Source of the DNA: Ramlibacter sp. | GTDB taxonomy: Bacteria > Pseudomonadota > Gammaproteobacteria > Burkholderiales > Burkholderiaceae_C | Assembly (NCBI GenBank): GCA_030695945.1 | Contig: JAUYOG010000050.1 | Coordinates: 1-64,000 of the forward strand | Direction of reading: 5' to 3' | DNA: 64,000 bases | Part shown: positions 43,734 to 54,389 of the stretch, piece by piece | How the letters are laid out: every line of letters starts with the position of its first letter | Position numbering within the stretch: position 1 is the stretch's first letter | The notes under the pieces: model-generated | The model's database searches: none | Seen by the model: only the letters and a program-made list of their open reading frames with translations | Told to the model about the DNA's origin: nothing | Translations under genes and position numbers: made by a program

Positions 43734-44132
43734 TCAGTGCGCGACCTCGGCCAGCTCGCGCGAGACCTGGCGCGCGAGCTCCGCGATACCCCAGCTCGTG
43801 AGGTCGCGCTCCACGGTGCCTACCAGCAGCCGCGCGGTGAATTTTCCGAGCGTGCCACGCAGTTCGTCGAGGAAGGGCAGCGGCGCCAGGATCACCAGCG
43901 CGCTGAAATGGCCCATGCGCGCCTCGGCTTCCAGGTACTGGGCGAGTTCCTGGGCGAATCGCGTGTATTCCTTCTGGCGCGCATCGAGCAGCGGCGGTGT
44001 GGCCTGCCCGCGGCCCGCGGGATGAACGAAGCTCTCGAGGACCTCCATCACGCCGCCTCGCTGCTGCTGCAGGACCCGTGCGCGCGTGGTGTTGGCGATC
44101 AGGATCCAGTCGGGGTTGAGGGTCGTGTTCAT
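43734..44132 (-). CDS. Host attachment protein-family protein
   Basis: A 132-residue protein of the family named after the Agrobacterium host attachment protein: NPDWILIANTTRARVLQQQ at the N-terminus and GHFSALVILAPLPFLDELRGTLGKFTARLLVGTVERDLTSWGIAELARQVSREL. The fold resembles an eRF1/ribosome-associated domain; the original attachment role is doubtful for most members. The ATG at 44132 lies 68 bp downstream of an FNR box, so it is likely a low-oxygen gene. Confidence 0.83.
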   Translation of the reverse strand: MNTTLNPDWILIANTTRARVLQQQRGGVMEVLESFVHPAGRGQATPPLLDARQKEYTRFAQELAQYLEAEARMGHFSALVILAPLPFLDELRGTLGKFTARLLVGTVERDLTSWGIAELARQVSRELAEVAH

Positions 44133-44199
44133 CGGTATTGGCCCGCGGCGCTCCCGAGCTGGTGTTGAACGACGATATTCCTTCGCCGGGCGAGGGGCA

Positions 44200-44213
44200 T
44201 TGACGCTTGTCAA
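44200..44213 (-). promoter_or_regulatory. FNR box before host-attachment-like gene
   Basis: TTGACGCTTGTCAA is a perfect 5-bp dyad of the FNR type. On the minus strand an AT-rich GAATAT hexamer lies about 20 nt downstream, appropriate for class II activation of the gene at 44132. Confidence 0.7.
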
Positions 44214-44233
44214 GGTGCGGTCGGGTTGGAGAC

Positions 44234-45076
44234 TCAATGCGCCATCAACACCGGCAGCGTCATCGACTGCAGCACGGTGCGCGACGTCCCTCCCAGCACC
44301 CACTCGCGGGCGCGGCTGTGGCCATAGCAGCCCATCACCAGCAGGTCGGCATCGACGTCGAAGGCCCGCGACAGCAGCAGCTCGCCCAGGAAGCTCGGCT
44401 CGCCGCCGCCCTCGCGGTGCCAGGTCGGCTCGATGCCGCGCGCCTTGAGGTAGCCGGCCAGGTCCAGGCGGTCGCCCTTGATGTCGTCTTCCTCGGTGGG
44501 CCACGACAGCACGTGGACGCGGCGGGCGCGCTGGAGCAGCGGAATCGCCGCCATCAGCGCCCGGGCCGACTCGCGCGTGGGCTTCCACGCCAGCGCCACC
44601 GTCTGGCCCACTGTCGCGGGGAACGGCGCATACGGCAATATCAGCGCCGGCTTTCCGCTGGTGGCCATGACGGTCTCGGGAAAGTCGCCGGGCACACCGG
44701 CCGCCGCCGCGTCCGATGGGTCATGCTGCCCCAGCACCAGCAGGTCGGCGTAGAGGGCCTGCCGTGCGAACGCGGGCAGCATGGGCGCGTCGCCCAGCTC
44801 GGACCAGCTGAGCGGCGCCTGCAAGCTGTCCCGCGCCTTGTCGAAAGCCGCGCGGACGGTCGCGCGGCGCTGCTCGTCGATGTCGGCCAGGGCCGTCGCC
44901 ACGCTCGGACCCGCCTCGGGCACGTAGGGCAGCTCCAGCACCGCCGGCGTGACGGCGTACAGGGCCGTCACGGCCGCGCCGTTGGCTTTCGCGATCGAAC
45001 ATGCCACTTCCAGCCGCCTGGCGCTGCGCGCCGTCGCGTCGAGGTGGACCAGCAATTGCTTGATTGTCTGCTTCAT
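44234..45076 (-). CDS. Tandem universal stress protein (two UspA domains)
   Basis: A 280-residue protein with two Usp domains. Domain 1 (residues 3-140) has LLVHLDATARSARRLEVACSIAK and a degenerate nucleotide loop; domain 2 (about 150-280) ends in LLVMGCYGHSRAREWVLGGTSRTVLQSMTLPVLMAH with the G-x2-G...GG-S/T loop for ATP. The ATG at 45076 follows AAGGAG. An FNR-like box lies 60 bp upstream. Such proteins support survival under energy or oxygen limitation. Confidence 0.9.
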   Translation of the reverse strand: MKQTIKQLLVHLDATARSARRLEVACSIAKANGAAVTALYAVTPAVLELPYVPEAGPSVATALADIDEQRRATVRAAFDKARDSLQAPLSWSELGDAPMLPAFARQALYADLLVLGQHDPSDAAAAGVPGDFPETVMATSGKPALILPYAPFPATVGQTVALAWKPTRESARALMAAIPLLQRARRVHVLSWPTEEDDIKGDRLDLAGYLKARGIEPTWHREGGGEPSFLGELLLSRAFDVDADLLVMGCYGHSRAREWVLGGTSRTVLQSMTLPVLMAH

Positions 45077-45135
45077 GGCGGCTCCTTGGGGCACGTACCC
45101 TTCGGGAAACCTTAGGCCACCGCCGCGCCGACGCC

Positions 45136-45149
45136 ATGACCGGCGTCAA
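45136..45149 (-). promoter_or_regulatory. FNR-like box before tandem UspA gene
   Basis: ATGACCGGCGTCAA has one perfect and one slightly degenerate half-site; CCTAAG lies about 20 nt downstream on the minus strand as a -10 candidate. Confidence 0.55.
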
Positions 45150-45167
45150 GGATGTCTTGCGGCCGGC

Positions 45168-45812
45168 TCAGGCGTCGAGGTTGTCCGCCAGCCCGTGCTT
45201 CATGGCGTAGCGCACCAGCTCGCTCGCGTTCTGCAGGCCCATCTTGTGCATCAGGTTGGCCTTGTGCGTGCTGACGGTCTTCACCGACAGCTTCAGTTGC
45301 GTGGCGATATCGGTCACCGATGCGCCGGCCGCCAGCAGGCGGAAAACCTCGAACTCGCGGTCGGAAAGCGATTCGTGGGGATTGGCGGTGCTGCCGGGCA
45401 TCGCGCCAAGCGCGAGCTGCTCGGCCACCTCGGCCGTGACGTAGGCGCCGCCGCCGGCGATCTTGCGGATCGCCTGCTCCAGCTGGGCCGGCGCGCTTTC
45501 CTTGGTGAGGTAGCCGCTGGCGCCCGACTTGATGGCGCGCACCGCGTATTGCAGCTCCTGGTGCATGGACAGCACGAGGATGCGCACCTTCGGCTTCTCG
45601 GCGCGCACCATCTTGATCAGTTCCATGCCGCTGCGCCCCGGCATCGACAGGTCCTGCACGATGATGTCGAAATCCAGTTCGCGCACCCGCTGCATCACCT
45701 GCATGCCGTCGGCCGCCTCGCCCACCACCTGCATGTCCCCGATCTCGGAGACGATGCGCTTGAGGCCTTCGCGCACGATCGCGTGGTCGTCGGCGATCAC
45801 GATCCTGATCAT
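45168..45812 (-). CDS. NarL/FixJ-family response regulator
   Basis: A 214-residue regulator. Receiver: RIVIADDHAIVREGLKRIV, phospho-Asp in IIVQDLSMPGRSG (about residue 54), SMHQEL and YLTKES. Output: LuxR-type HTH LSDREFEVFRLLAAGASVTDIATQLKLSVKTVSTHKANLMHKMGLQN. It overlaps the kinase gene by 4 nt and is its partner. Its position inside the stress island suggests control of low-oxygen or redox genes. Confidence 0.92.
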   Translation of the reverse strand: MIRIVIADDHAIVREGLKRIVSEIGDMQVVGEAADGMQVMQRVRELDFDIIVQDLSMPGRSGMELIKMVRAEKPKVRILVLSMHQELQYAVRAIKSGASGYLTKESAPAQLEQAIRKIAGGGAYVTAEVAEQLALGAMPGSTANPHESLSDREFEVFRLLAAGASVTDIATQLKLSVKTVSTHKANLMHKMGLQNASELVRYAMKHGLADNLDA

Positions 45813-47287
45813 GGCAGCGTCACTCCGTCCATCGGTATCCTTACGCTCACCCGTGTGCCCTCCCCCGGCGCGCTGTCGATGCTGCAGGTGCCCTTGAGCA
45901 GCTGGGCCCGCTCGCGCAGGCCCATCAGGCCCAGGGACTGGGGCTTGCGCGGCGCGCTGGTCACGAAGCCCTTGCCATTGTCCTGCACCACGAGCTCGAC
46001 CGCATCGCCCACCTGCTCGATGGACACGGTCGCCTCGGTGGCGGCCGCGTGCTTGCCCACGTTGACCAACGACTCCTGCACGATGCGAAACACCGCCGTC
46101 GCAAACGGTTCGCGCAGCTCGAGTTCCTCATCGGCCTTGAGCGTGGTCGCAACGCCCGAGCGCTGGCTGAAATTGGAGACCAGCCATTCGATCGCCGGCA
46201 TCAGGCCGAGGTCATCGAGCATCAGCGGCCGCAGGTCGGCGGCAATCCGGCGCGTGGAGGCAACCGCGCGGTCGAGCATGGCGAGCATCTCGGCCAGCTT
46301 GGGCGTCACCGCGTGAGGCGACTCGGCGGCGTTGTCACGCACCCAGATCGTGTCCATCTTGAGCGCCGTCAACGATTGCGCGAGCTCGTCGTGCAGTTCG
46401 CGGGCAACACGGGTCTTTTCCTCTTCGCGGATCGCATGGGCCGCGGCGGCGAAGGCCGTTCGCTCCTCCTGCGCGCGCACACGCTCGGTCACGTCGCGCA
46501 GGATCACCGTGTAGAGCTTGCCGTCGGCCGTCTTCAGCTGGGAGATGGAGGCTTCCATCGGGAACTCCTCGCCATCGGCGCGGCGCCCGTACACCACGGT
46601 GTTGTCGCCCATGCGCCGCGAGGTGACACCAGTCGAGCCGAAGCGCTGGACATAGGCGCCATGCCCGCCGCGGAACCGCTCGGGCATGAGCTTGGAGAGC
46701 GGCTGGCCCAGCGCTTCCTCCGTCGTCCAGCCGAAGATCTTCTCGGCGGCGCGGTTGTACAGCACGATGCGCTGCGAATCGTCCACCGTGATGATGGCGT
46801 CCATCGCCGAGTCCAGCAGGCCCGACAGCCGCGCGGCGAGGCGGGCGTGGCGCTCTTCCGCCTGCAGCCGCAACGAGATGTCGCGCAGGATCACCGTGTA
46901 AAGCTTGCCCTGCGGGGTGTCCAGCTGGGAGATCGACGCGTCGATCGGGAACTCCTCCCCGCTCGCGCGCAACCCGTAGATCACGTTGAGCGTGCCCATG
47001 CGGCGCGAGGTGACGCCGGTGGTGCCAAACTTATGGACGTGTTCAGCGTGGGTGGCGCGGAAGCGCTGGGGGATCAGTTTTTCGAGCGGCTGGCGCAGGA
47101 TCTGGTCGCGCGGCCAGCCGAAGACCTTCTCGGCAGCGCGGTTGTACAGGACGATCTTCTGTTCCTGGTCGACGGTGACGATGGCGTCCATCGCGGAGTC
47201 GAGCAGGCCGGCAAGCAGCGCCGCTGCGTTGCCGGGATCGGTGCCGAGGTCGAGGGCTGTCAGGCTTTTTTTCAAGGGAGCAAACAC
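45809..47287 (-). CDS. PAS-PAS sensor histidine kinase (HisKA_3, NarX class)
   Basis: A 492-residue soluble kinase. Two near-identical PAS domains (about residues 25-145 and 150-275) share LLDSAMDAI(V/I)TVD and LYNRAAEKVFGW-like phrases and RFGSTGVTSRRMG. HisKA_3 box: EEKTRVARELHDELAQSLTALKMD with His near residue 310; HATPase end: VQDNGKGFVTSAPRKPQSLGLMGLRERAQLLKG. No membrane helix. PAS duplication parallels that in the kinase at 1474-3426. It forms a two-gene unit with the downstream regulator. Confidence 0.9.
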   Translation of the reverse strand: MFAPLKKSLTALDLGTDPGNAAALLAGLLDSAMDAIVTVDQEQKIVLYNRAAEKVFGWPRDQILRQPLEKLIPQRFRATHAEHVHKFGTTGVTSRRMGTLNVIYGLRASGEEFPIDASISQLDTPQGKLYTVILRDISLRLQAEERHARLAARLSGLLDSAMDAIITVDDSQRIVLYNRAAEKIFGWTTEEALGQPLSKLMPERFRGGHGAYVQRFGSTGVTSRRMGDNTVVYGRRADGEEFPMEASISQLKTADGKLYTVILRDVTERVRAQEERTAFAAAAHAIREEEKTRVARELHDELAQSLTALKMDTIWVRDNAAESPHAVTPKLAEMLAMLDRAVASTRRIAADLRPLMLDDLGLMPAIEWLVSNFSQRSGVATTLKADEELELREPFATAVFRIVQESLVNVGKHAAATEATVSIEQVGDAVELVVQDNGKGFVTSAPRKPQSLGLMGLRERAQLLKGTCSIDSAPGEGTRVSVRIPMDGVTLP

Positions 47288-47355
47288 ACTTCAGTATGAC
47301 ATGTGTTGACTTCCCTCAAAAGTCGGCGGATGCCCCCTAAATAAACACGAATTTC

Positions 47356-47928
47356 CTAATGGATCAGGACGGAACCAGCGGACTCCCCGGCCGGCTGGAA
47401 CGGCCCCAGCGGGTTGACCTGCCGGTCGACCTTGTCCGTGCTGGCCTGGCCGGCGTAGTTGCGGAACAACACCCTGCCGTCGGTGACCACGATCAACGCA
47501 TCGAACCACCAGCCCTTGATGTTGGTGGTGCGCCGCACGTTGAGGAAGTCCAGCCAGAAACTGCCCTCGCGGCGCCGGCTCTGGCGCTCGTAGTGGAAGA
47601 GGTAGCCGCGGCAGGCGGTCTGCGCCTCGATGCACTGGCGGATGCCGGCATCGAGCTTGTCGTAAGGCACGCCCGGATGGGGCGCCAGCCGCCCCACGAT
47701 GTCCGGGTAGGGAATCAGCGTCACGTTGGGCCCGGCCACAGGGTCGAAGCCGAGCTTGGGCAGGTCGGCCGTGGGGGTTTGCAGCGCGACGATGCGCTGC
47801 ACGGCGGCCTTGGCTTCCTCGAAACTGGCGAAACCGGCGGGCGTGTCGGTGCTGCCGCGCGGCAGCATGGAGGCGCAGGCCGCGAGCGCGCCGCACGCGA
47901 CGAGCGAAAGGGATAGGCGCAGGCTCAT
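47356..47928 (-). CDS. Predicted lipoprotein of unknown function
   Basis: A 190-residue protein whose signal SLRLSLSLVACGALAACASM ends in a lipobox (LAAC). The body reads AKAAVQRIVALQTPTADLPKLGFDPVAGPNVTLIPYPDIVGRL and CIEAQTACRGYLFHYERQSRRREGSFWLDFLNVRRTTNIKGWWFDALIVV. It resembles uncharacterised betaproteobacterial lipoproteins. The ATG at 47928 is only 34 nt after an FNR-type box, so start or regulation may need revision. Confidence 0.7.
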   Translation of the reverse strand: MSLRLSLSLVACGALAACASMLPRGSTDTPAGFASFEEAKAAVQRIVALQTPTADLPKLGFDPVAGPNVTLIPYPDIVGRLAPHPGVPYDKLDAGIRQCIEAQTACRGYLFHYERQSRRREGSFWLDFLNVRRTTNIKGWWFDALIVVTDGRVLFRNYAGQASTDKVDRQVNPLGPFQPAGESAGSVLIH

Positions 47929-47962
47929 GTATTCACTTTGGCGCGCTGCTGCGCATCGCGTC

Positions 47963-47976
47963 TTGACCCGCGTCAA
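47963..47976 (-). promoter_or_regulatory. FNR box before lipoprotein gene
   Basis: TTGACCCGCGTCAA is a perfect 5-bp dyad. On the minus strand CAAAGT lies about 22 nt downstream, giving a very short leader before the ATG at 47928. Confidence 0.6.
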
Positions 47977-47978
47977 TG

Positions 47979-48479
47979 TCAATCGAGCGCGCGGCGAACC
48001 TCGTCATCGGTGGGCGAAGTGAAGTCGCGATAGCACTGGCCGACCAGGTCGAAATCCGGGGAGCACTCCAGGCACGCGAACTCGTCCGCGGCAGTGCCGA
48101 TGCGGAACTGCGCCTCGGGCGGCGCGACGGGAACCGCGACGACGATCCATTCGGGCCGGGCGCCCCGAAGCGTCTTGAGCGCGTTGCGCATGGAATTGCC
48201 GGTGGCGATGCCGTCGTCCACCACGATCGCCGTGCGACCCTCGACCGGCACCGGCGGCCTCTTGCCACGGTAAAGCGCCTGCAGCCGGATCAGTTCGAGG
48301 CCGTCGGCGGCGATCAGCAGGTCCATCGGCGCGCCCAGCGCTCGGGCAACCTCCCTGGCCACCGGGACGCCGCCACGCGGCAGCCCCAGGACGACCACGT
48401 CGGGGCGGCCGGCGTAGGCCTGCAACAAGCCGGCGAGCTGCCGGCCGGCGGCAGCGCGGTCGATGAAAAAAGGAGTCAT
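47979..48479 (-). CDS. Shortened phosphoribosyltransferase-domain protein
   Basis: A 166-residue PRTase of the type found in low-oxygen stress loci. It keeps VVVLGLPRGGVPVAREVARALGAPMDLL, the PRPP loop TAIVVDDGIATGNSMRNALKTL and VVAVPVAPPEAQF, ending in CYRDFTSPTDDEVRRAL. Compared with relatives of 210-220 residues, about 45 residues are missing between ...APMDLL and LYRGKRPP, the segment that usually carries KLGVPGHPELAMGAI. The deletion is in frame, so the protein may be made but could lack its substrate hood. The ATG at 48479 has no clear ribosome-binding site. Confidence 0.78.
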   Translation of the reverse strand: MTPFFIDRAAAGRQLAGLLQAYAGRPDVVVLGLPRGGVPVAREVARALGAPMDLLIAADGLELIRLQALYRGKRPPVPVEGRTAIVVDDGIATGNSMRNALKTLRGARPEWIVVAVPVAPPEAQFRIGTAADEFACLECSPDFDLVGQCYRDFTSPTDDEVRRALD

Positions 48480-48534
48480 GGAAAGAGGTCTTGGAGGTGC
48501 CCCCGCAAGGTATGGCACGGGGCCTCGCCGAGCC

Positions 48535-48548
48535 TTGACGAGGATCAA
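48535..48548. promoter_or_regulatory. FNR box between PRTase and barrel genes
   Basis: TTGACGAGGATCAA, one GTC-type and one ATCAA half-site. Toward the minus strand a CATACC hexamer sits about 20 nt away, fitting the PRTase gene; toward the plus strand TAGACT (48583) is 34 nt away. Confidence 0.68.
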
Positions 48549-48618
48549 CGGCGTCCAAGCCGCAGCTGTGGAAACCGCAAGCTAGACTCAATCTCTCTCG
48601 AAAGGGGATCAAGGACTC

Positions 48619-49308
48619 ATGAAACACGCCACCCGCAGCCGCCTGGACTGGCTCGCACGAACCTTTGTCTTGTCGCTCGGCTTCCTGTCCGGCGCGGCCT
48701 TTGCCGCCGGCGGCCACCACTCGCTGGACGACGCCGCCATCCTCGAGCCGGGCGCCTGCGAGGCCGAGAGCTGGCTCGCGCGCTCGCGCGGCGGCCAACG
48801 CCTGTTGCACGCCGGCGGCGCATGCCGCGTCGGGCCGGTGGAGCTTGGCGCGTCGGCCGAATACGCACGGCAGGCCGGCGCCAGCGAGACGGCCTACGCC
48901 GTCCAGGCGAAGTGGGCCACTGAGCTGGCGGCGGGCGTGAGCGCAGGGCTGTCGCTGGCGTCGGGCTGGCAGGCGCACGTGCGGCCGCGCTACCAGGGCG
49001 TCACCCTCGTCGCCCTCGCGACCTGGGCCGCGCGCGACGATGTCGCACTGCACCTGAACTTGGGGCGCGACTTCAACCACGCCGGCAGCGACGAGAACCG
49101 GTATGGCGTGTCGGTGGAATGGGCGCCTCGCGAGAACTGGTCGCTTACGGCGGAGCGCTACGCCGAGGAGCGGACACATTTCGTCCGCGCCGGCCTGCGC
49201 TGGGCCGCGAACGCGGATTGGACCTTCGACGTCAGCCGCGCGCACCGGCTGCGCGGCCCCGGCGAATCCACCTGGATCGTCGGCATGACGCGGGCGATCG
49301 CGCGCTGA
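48619..49308 (+). CDS. Predicted outer-membrane/periplasmic beta-rich protein
   Basis: A 229-residue protein with signal peptide (LARTFVLSLGFLSGAAFAAG). The mature part has regularly spaced amphipathic strands (VELGASAEYAR, AYAVQAKWATELAAGVSAGLSLASG, DVALHLNLGRDFNH, NRYGVSVEWAPRENWSLTAERY, HFVRAGLRWAANADWTFDVSRAHRL), as in small outer-membrane barrels. No family with a known role is recognised. It lies between FNR boxes at 48535 and 49320. Confidence 0.65.
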   Translation: MKHATRSRLDWLARTFVLSLGFLSGAAFAAGGHHSLDDAAILEPGACEAESWLARSRGGQRLLHAGGACRVGPVELGASAEYARQAGASETAYAVQAKWATELAAGVSAGLSLASGWQAHVRPRYQGVTLVALATWAARDDVALHLNLGRDFNHAGSDENRYGVSVEWAPRENWSLTAERYAEERTHFVRAGLRWAANADWTFDVSRAHRLRGPGESTWIVGMTRAIAR

Positions 49309-49319
49309 CGCCGGAGGCG

Positions 49320-49333
49320 TTGATAATCGTCAA
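49320..49333 (+). promoter_or_regulatory. FNR box before UspA gene
   Basis: TTGATAATCGTCAA keeps all defining positions of the FNR dyad. The UspA ATG follows 57 nt after the box, the same distance as in the UspA unit at 60148. Confidence 0.75.
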
Positions 49334-49801
49334 CGTGGCGCGGCAGTCCGCCGTCCACACTGGGCACGACACTCGAAGGTGAGGCTCTTCATGTACAAGC
49401 GAATCCTGGTTGCACTGGACGGCAGTGAGACTTCCATGAGGGCGCTGACGGCGTCACTCAACCTGGCCCGTCAAGGCGGCGGCCGAGTGCGGCTGGTGCA
49501 CGTGGTGGAGGAACTGGCCTATCTCGGCGGCTTCGATCCGTACGGCGCCTCGTCCGGCGACCTGATCAAGGTGATCCGCGAGAACGGCGCCAAGGTGCTG
49601 GCCACCGGCCTCGCCGCCGCGGGATCGGCCGGCGTCGAAGCCGACACCGTGCTCTACGACAATTTCGGCGAGCGCCTGTCCGACGCGGTGGCCGACGCGG
49701 CGAAGCAATGGAACGCGGACCTGATCGTGGTGGGCACGCACGGGCGGCGCGGCATCGGCCGCGTGCTGATGGGCAGCGGCGCGGAGCACATCATCCGGCT
49801 C

Positions 49802-52351
<2,550 letters not shown>

Positions 52352-52354
52352 GCG

Positions 52355-52636
52355 CTATTGCTGCGGGCAGCCGTCGGGCCTTTCGCCGGAGGCCAGCGGG
52401 CAGAGATTGACTTCGGCGGGCGGCGTGCCCAGGAGGGCGGTGAGACCGCTCGCGATCATGCAGACGGCCCAGAACACGAAGAACCCCACGGTGTAGACGC
52501 CCTGGCGCGACAGGGCAACCGGCCGGCCGCCCCAGGTCAGGTCCTGCGGGTCCACCATGGCGAACACCACCAGCTCCAGGATGCAGGCGGCGAGGAACGC
52601 GGGCCAGACGACCCACATCAGTTTCTGGTTCCACAT
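52355..52636 (-). CDS. Two-helix membrane protein of the cbb3 cluster
   Basis: A 93-residue protein with two helices (MWVVWPAFLAACILELVVFAMV and GVYTVGFFVFWAVCMIASGLTALL) and a short tail with two Cys (NLCPLASGERPDGCPQQ). AAGGAG precedes the ATG at 52636. It sits between fixH and the ATPase gene and may help assembly of the oxidase, but no function is known. Confidence 0.75.
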   Translation of the reverse strand: MWNQKLMWVVWPAFLAACILELVVFAMVDPQDLTWGGRPVALSRQGVYTVGFFVFWAVCMIASGLTALLGTPPAEVNLCPLASGERPDGCPQQ

Positions 52637-52662
52637 GGCGGTCTCCTTCGGTGGCGCGCCGT

Positions 52663-52929
52663 TCAGCGCGCCGGCGCGGCCGCGGGCGTGGCCGCGTGAT
52701 TGCGGCCCTGCAACGCGGGCATCATCGCCTTGTCCTTCGCGAGCGTCTTGTCGATCTCGACGCCCCGGCGATAGTAGTCTTCGGTCAGCACCGGGTCCGG
52801 GCTGCTCATGGCGATGAAGGCCGTCACGAACCCCGCGACCACCACAACGCACGGCCCGGCAATCACCAGCCAGACGTGGCCGAATTTCCACCAGGGCTCG
52901 GGCGATGGCGTCGTCTTGTCGTCTTTCAT
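52663..52929 (-). CDS. fixH: FixH-like cbb3 oxidase accessory protein
   Basis: An 88-residue protein with one helix (HVWLVIAGPCVVVVAGFVTAFIAM) near the N-terminus and SSPDPVLTEDYYRRGVEIDKTLAKD, which matches the start of FixH (the DYY(R/K)xG motif). It is shorter than full FixH (about 150-170 residues) and lacks the periplasmic domain. It lies 14 nt after ccoG, the standard FixGH order. It probably helps metal delivery or assembly of the cbb3 oxidase. Confidence 0.8.
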   Translation of the reverse strand: MKDDKTTPSPEPWWKFGHVWLVIAGPCVVVVAGFVTAFIAMSSPDPVLTEDYYRRGVEIDKTLAKDKAMMPALQGRNHAATPAAAPAR

Positions 52930-52943
52930 CTCTTCGTCCCCTG

Positions 52944-54377
52944 CTATCGCGGCACCAGGAAGGCCGACTTCTCGTTGATCTGGCCGTCGCCCTCGATGGA
53001 CGCGATGTTGAAATGGATCGGGTGGGAACCCGGCTGCGCGCTGCCGTACGGAATCTGCAGCCTCACCGCCACCCAGCGCGATTCGGCCGGCCCGACGGTG
53101 GCCTCGGCCTCGGACGCCAGCACCAGCCCCTCGAGGCCCGCGGCCGAGATGCGGTAGCGCTGCGGCTGCTCCGTGGCGTTCATGATCTGGAGGCGATACA
53201 CGTTCTCGAGCTTGCCGCCGGCGACGATGCGCGACAGCGCGGCGCGGTCGCGCACCACGTCCACCTTGAAGGGGGTGCGCACGACGAGGCTCGTGAGGAC
53301 GAGCACCGTCAGCGTCAGCAGCACCGTGGTGTACACCAGCACGCGCGGGCGCACGATGTGCCGCAGGATTTCCGCGCGGCCCCAACCCTTGGCCTCGGCG
53401 TTCTGCGTCGTGAAGCGGATCAGCCCGCGCGGGTAGTTCATCCGGTCCATCACCGTGTCGCACACGTCGATGCAGCCGGCACAGCCGATGCACTCGTACT
53501 GCAGGCCATTGCGGATGTCGATGCCGGTCGGGCACACGTGCACGCACAGGTTGCAGTCGACGCACGAGCCCAGGGCCAGCGCGGCCGGATCGGCCTTGCG
53601 CGAGCGCGAGCCGCGCGGCTCGCCGCGGCTCGTGTCGTAGCTGACGATCAGCGTGTCCTTGTCGAACATCGCGCTCTGGAAGCGCGCGTAGGGGCACATG
53701 TACTTGCAGACCTGCTCGCGCAGGAAGCCGGCGTTGCCGTACGTGGCCAAGGCATAGAAATTCACCCAGAACCACTCCCACGGCCCGAACGACAGCGTGA
53801 AGGCCTCGCCCCACAGCGTCCTGATCGGCGTGAAGTAGCCCACGAACGTGAAGCCGGTCCACAAGGCCAGCATGATCCATACGGCGTGCTTGGCGCCCTT
53901 GCGGGCGAACTTGCCGGCCGACATCGGCGAGGCGTCCAGGCGCATCCGCGCGTTGCGGTCGCCCTCGATCTTGCGCTCGATCCACAGGAAGATCTCGGTG
54001 TACACCGTCTGCGGGCAGGAGAACCCGCACCACAGTCGCCCGGCCACGGCGGTGAAGAGGAACAGCGACAGCGCGCTGATCACCAGCAAACCCGTGAGGT
54101 AGATGAAGTCCTGCGGGTAGAGGACGTGGCCGAAAATGTAGAAGCGGCGCGCGCCCAGGTCGAACAGCACGGCCTGCCGCTCGCCCCACTCCAGCCACGG
54201 CAGGCCGTAGAAGATGACCTGCGTGAGGAAGACGAAGCCCCAGCGCCAGCGCGCGAACAGGCCCGTCACCTTGCGGGGATAGATCTTCTTTTGCGCTTCA
54301 TAGAGCGACTCGCCCGGCTCTTCCGGGCCCGAGGGGACGATGGGAATCACCTTGCGGACTGCAGCAGGTGAGGTCAC
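52944..54377 (-). CDS. ccoG: Cytochrome c oxidase accessory protein CcoG (FixG/RdxA)
   Basis: A 477-residue membrane protein with about five helices and two 4Fe-4S motifs, CVDCNLCVHVCPTGIDIR near residue 215 and CIGCAGCIDVCD near 240. The N-terminal YPRKVTGLFARWRWGFVFLTQVIFYGLPWLEW and SCPQTVYTEIFLWIER are family signatures, followed by a periplasmic Ig-like domain. CcoG reduces Cu(II) to Cu(I) for the cbb3 active site. It follows ccoP by 12 nt. Confidence 0.95.
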   Translation of the reverse strand: MTSPAAVRKVIPIVPSGPEEPGESLYEAQKKIYPRKVTGLFARWRWGFVFLTQVIFYGLPWLEWGERQAVLFDLGARRFYIFGHVLYPQDFIYLTGLLVISALSLFLFTAVAGRLWCGFSCPQTVYTEIFLWIERKIEGDRNARMRLDASPMSAGKFARKGAKHAVWIMLALWTGFTFVGYFTPIRTLWGEAFTLSFGPWEWFWVNFYALATYGNAGFLREQVCKYMCPYARFQSAMFDKDTLIVSYDTSRGEPRGSRSRKADPAALALGSCVDCNLCVHVCPTGIDIRNGLQYECIGCAGCIDVCDTVMDRMNYPRGLIRFTTQNAEAKGWGRAEILRHIVRPRVLVYTTVLLTLTVLVLTSLVVRTPFKVDVVRDRAALSRIVAGGKLENVYRLQIMNATEQPQRYRISAAGLEGLVLASEAEATVGPAESRWVAVRLQIPYGSAQPGSHPIHFNIASIEGDGQINEKSAFLVPR

Positions 54378-54389
54378 GGGGGAAACTCC

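Noticed and set aside
43734-44588. Extended frame joining the host-attachment protein with sequence antisense of the tandem Usp gene
   Set aside because: The family N-terminus (MNTTLNPDWILIAN) begins at 44132 and an FNR box lies upstream at 44200-44213, so the extension is not coding.
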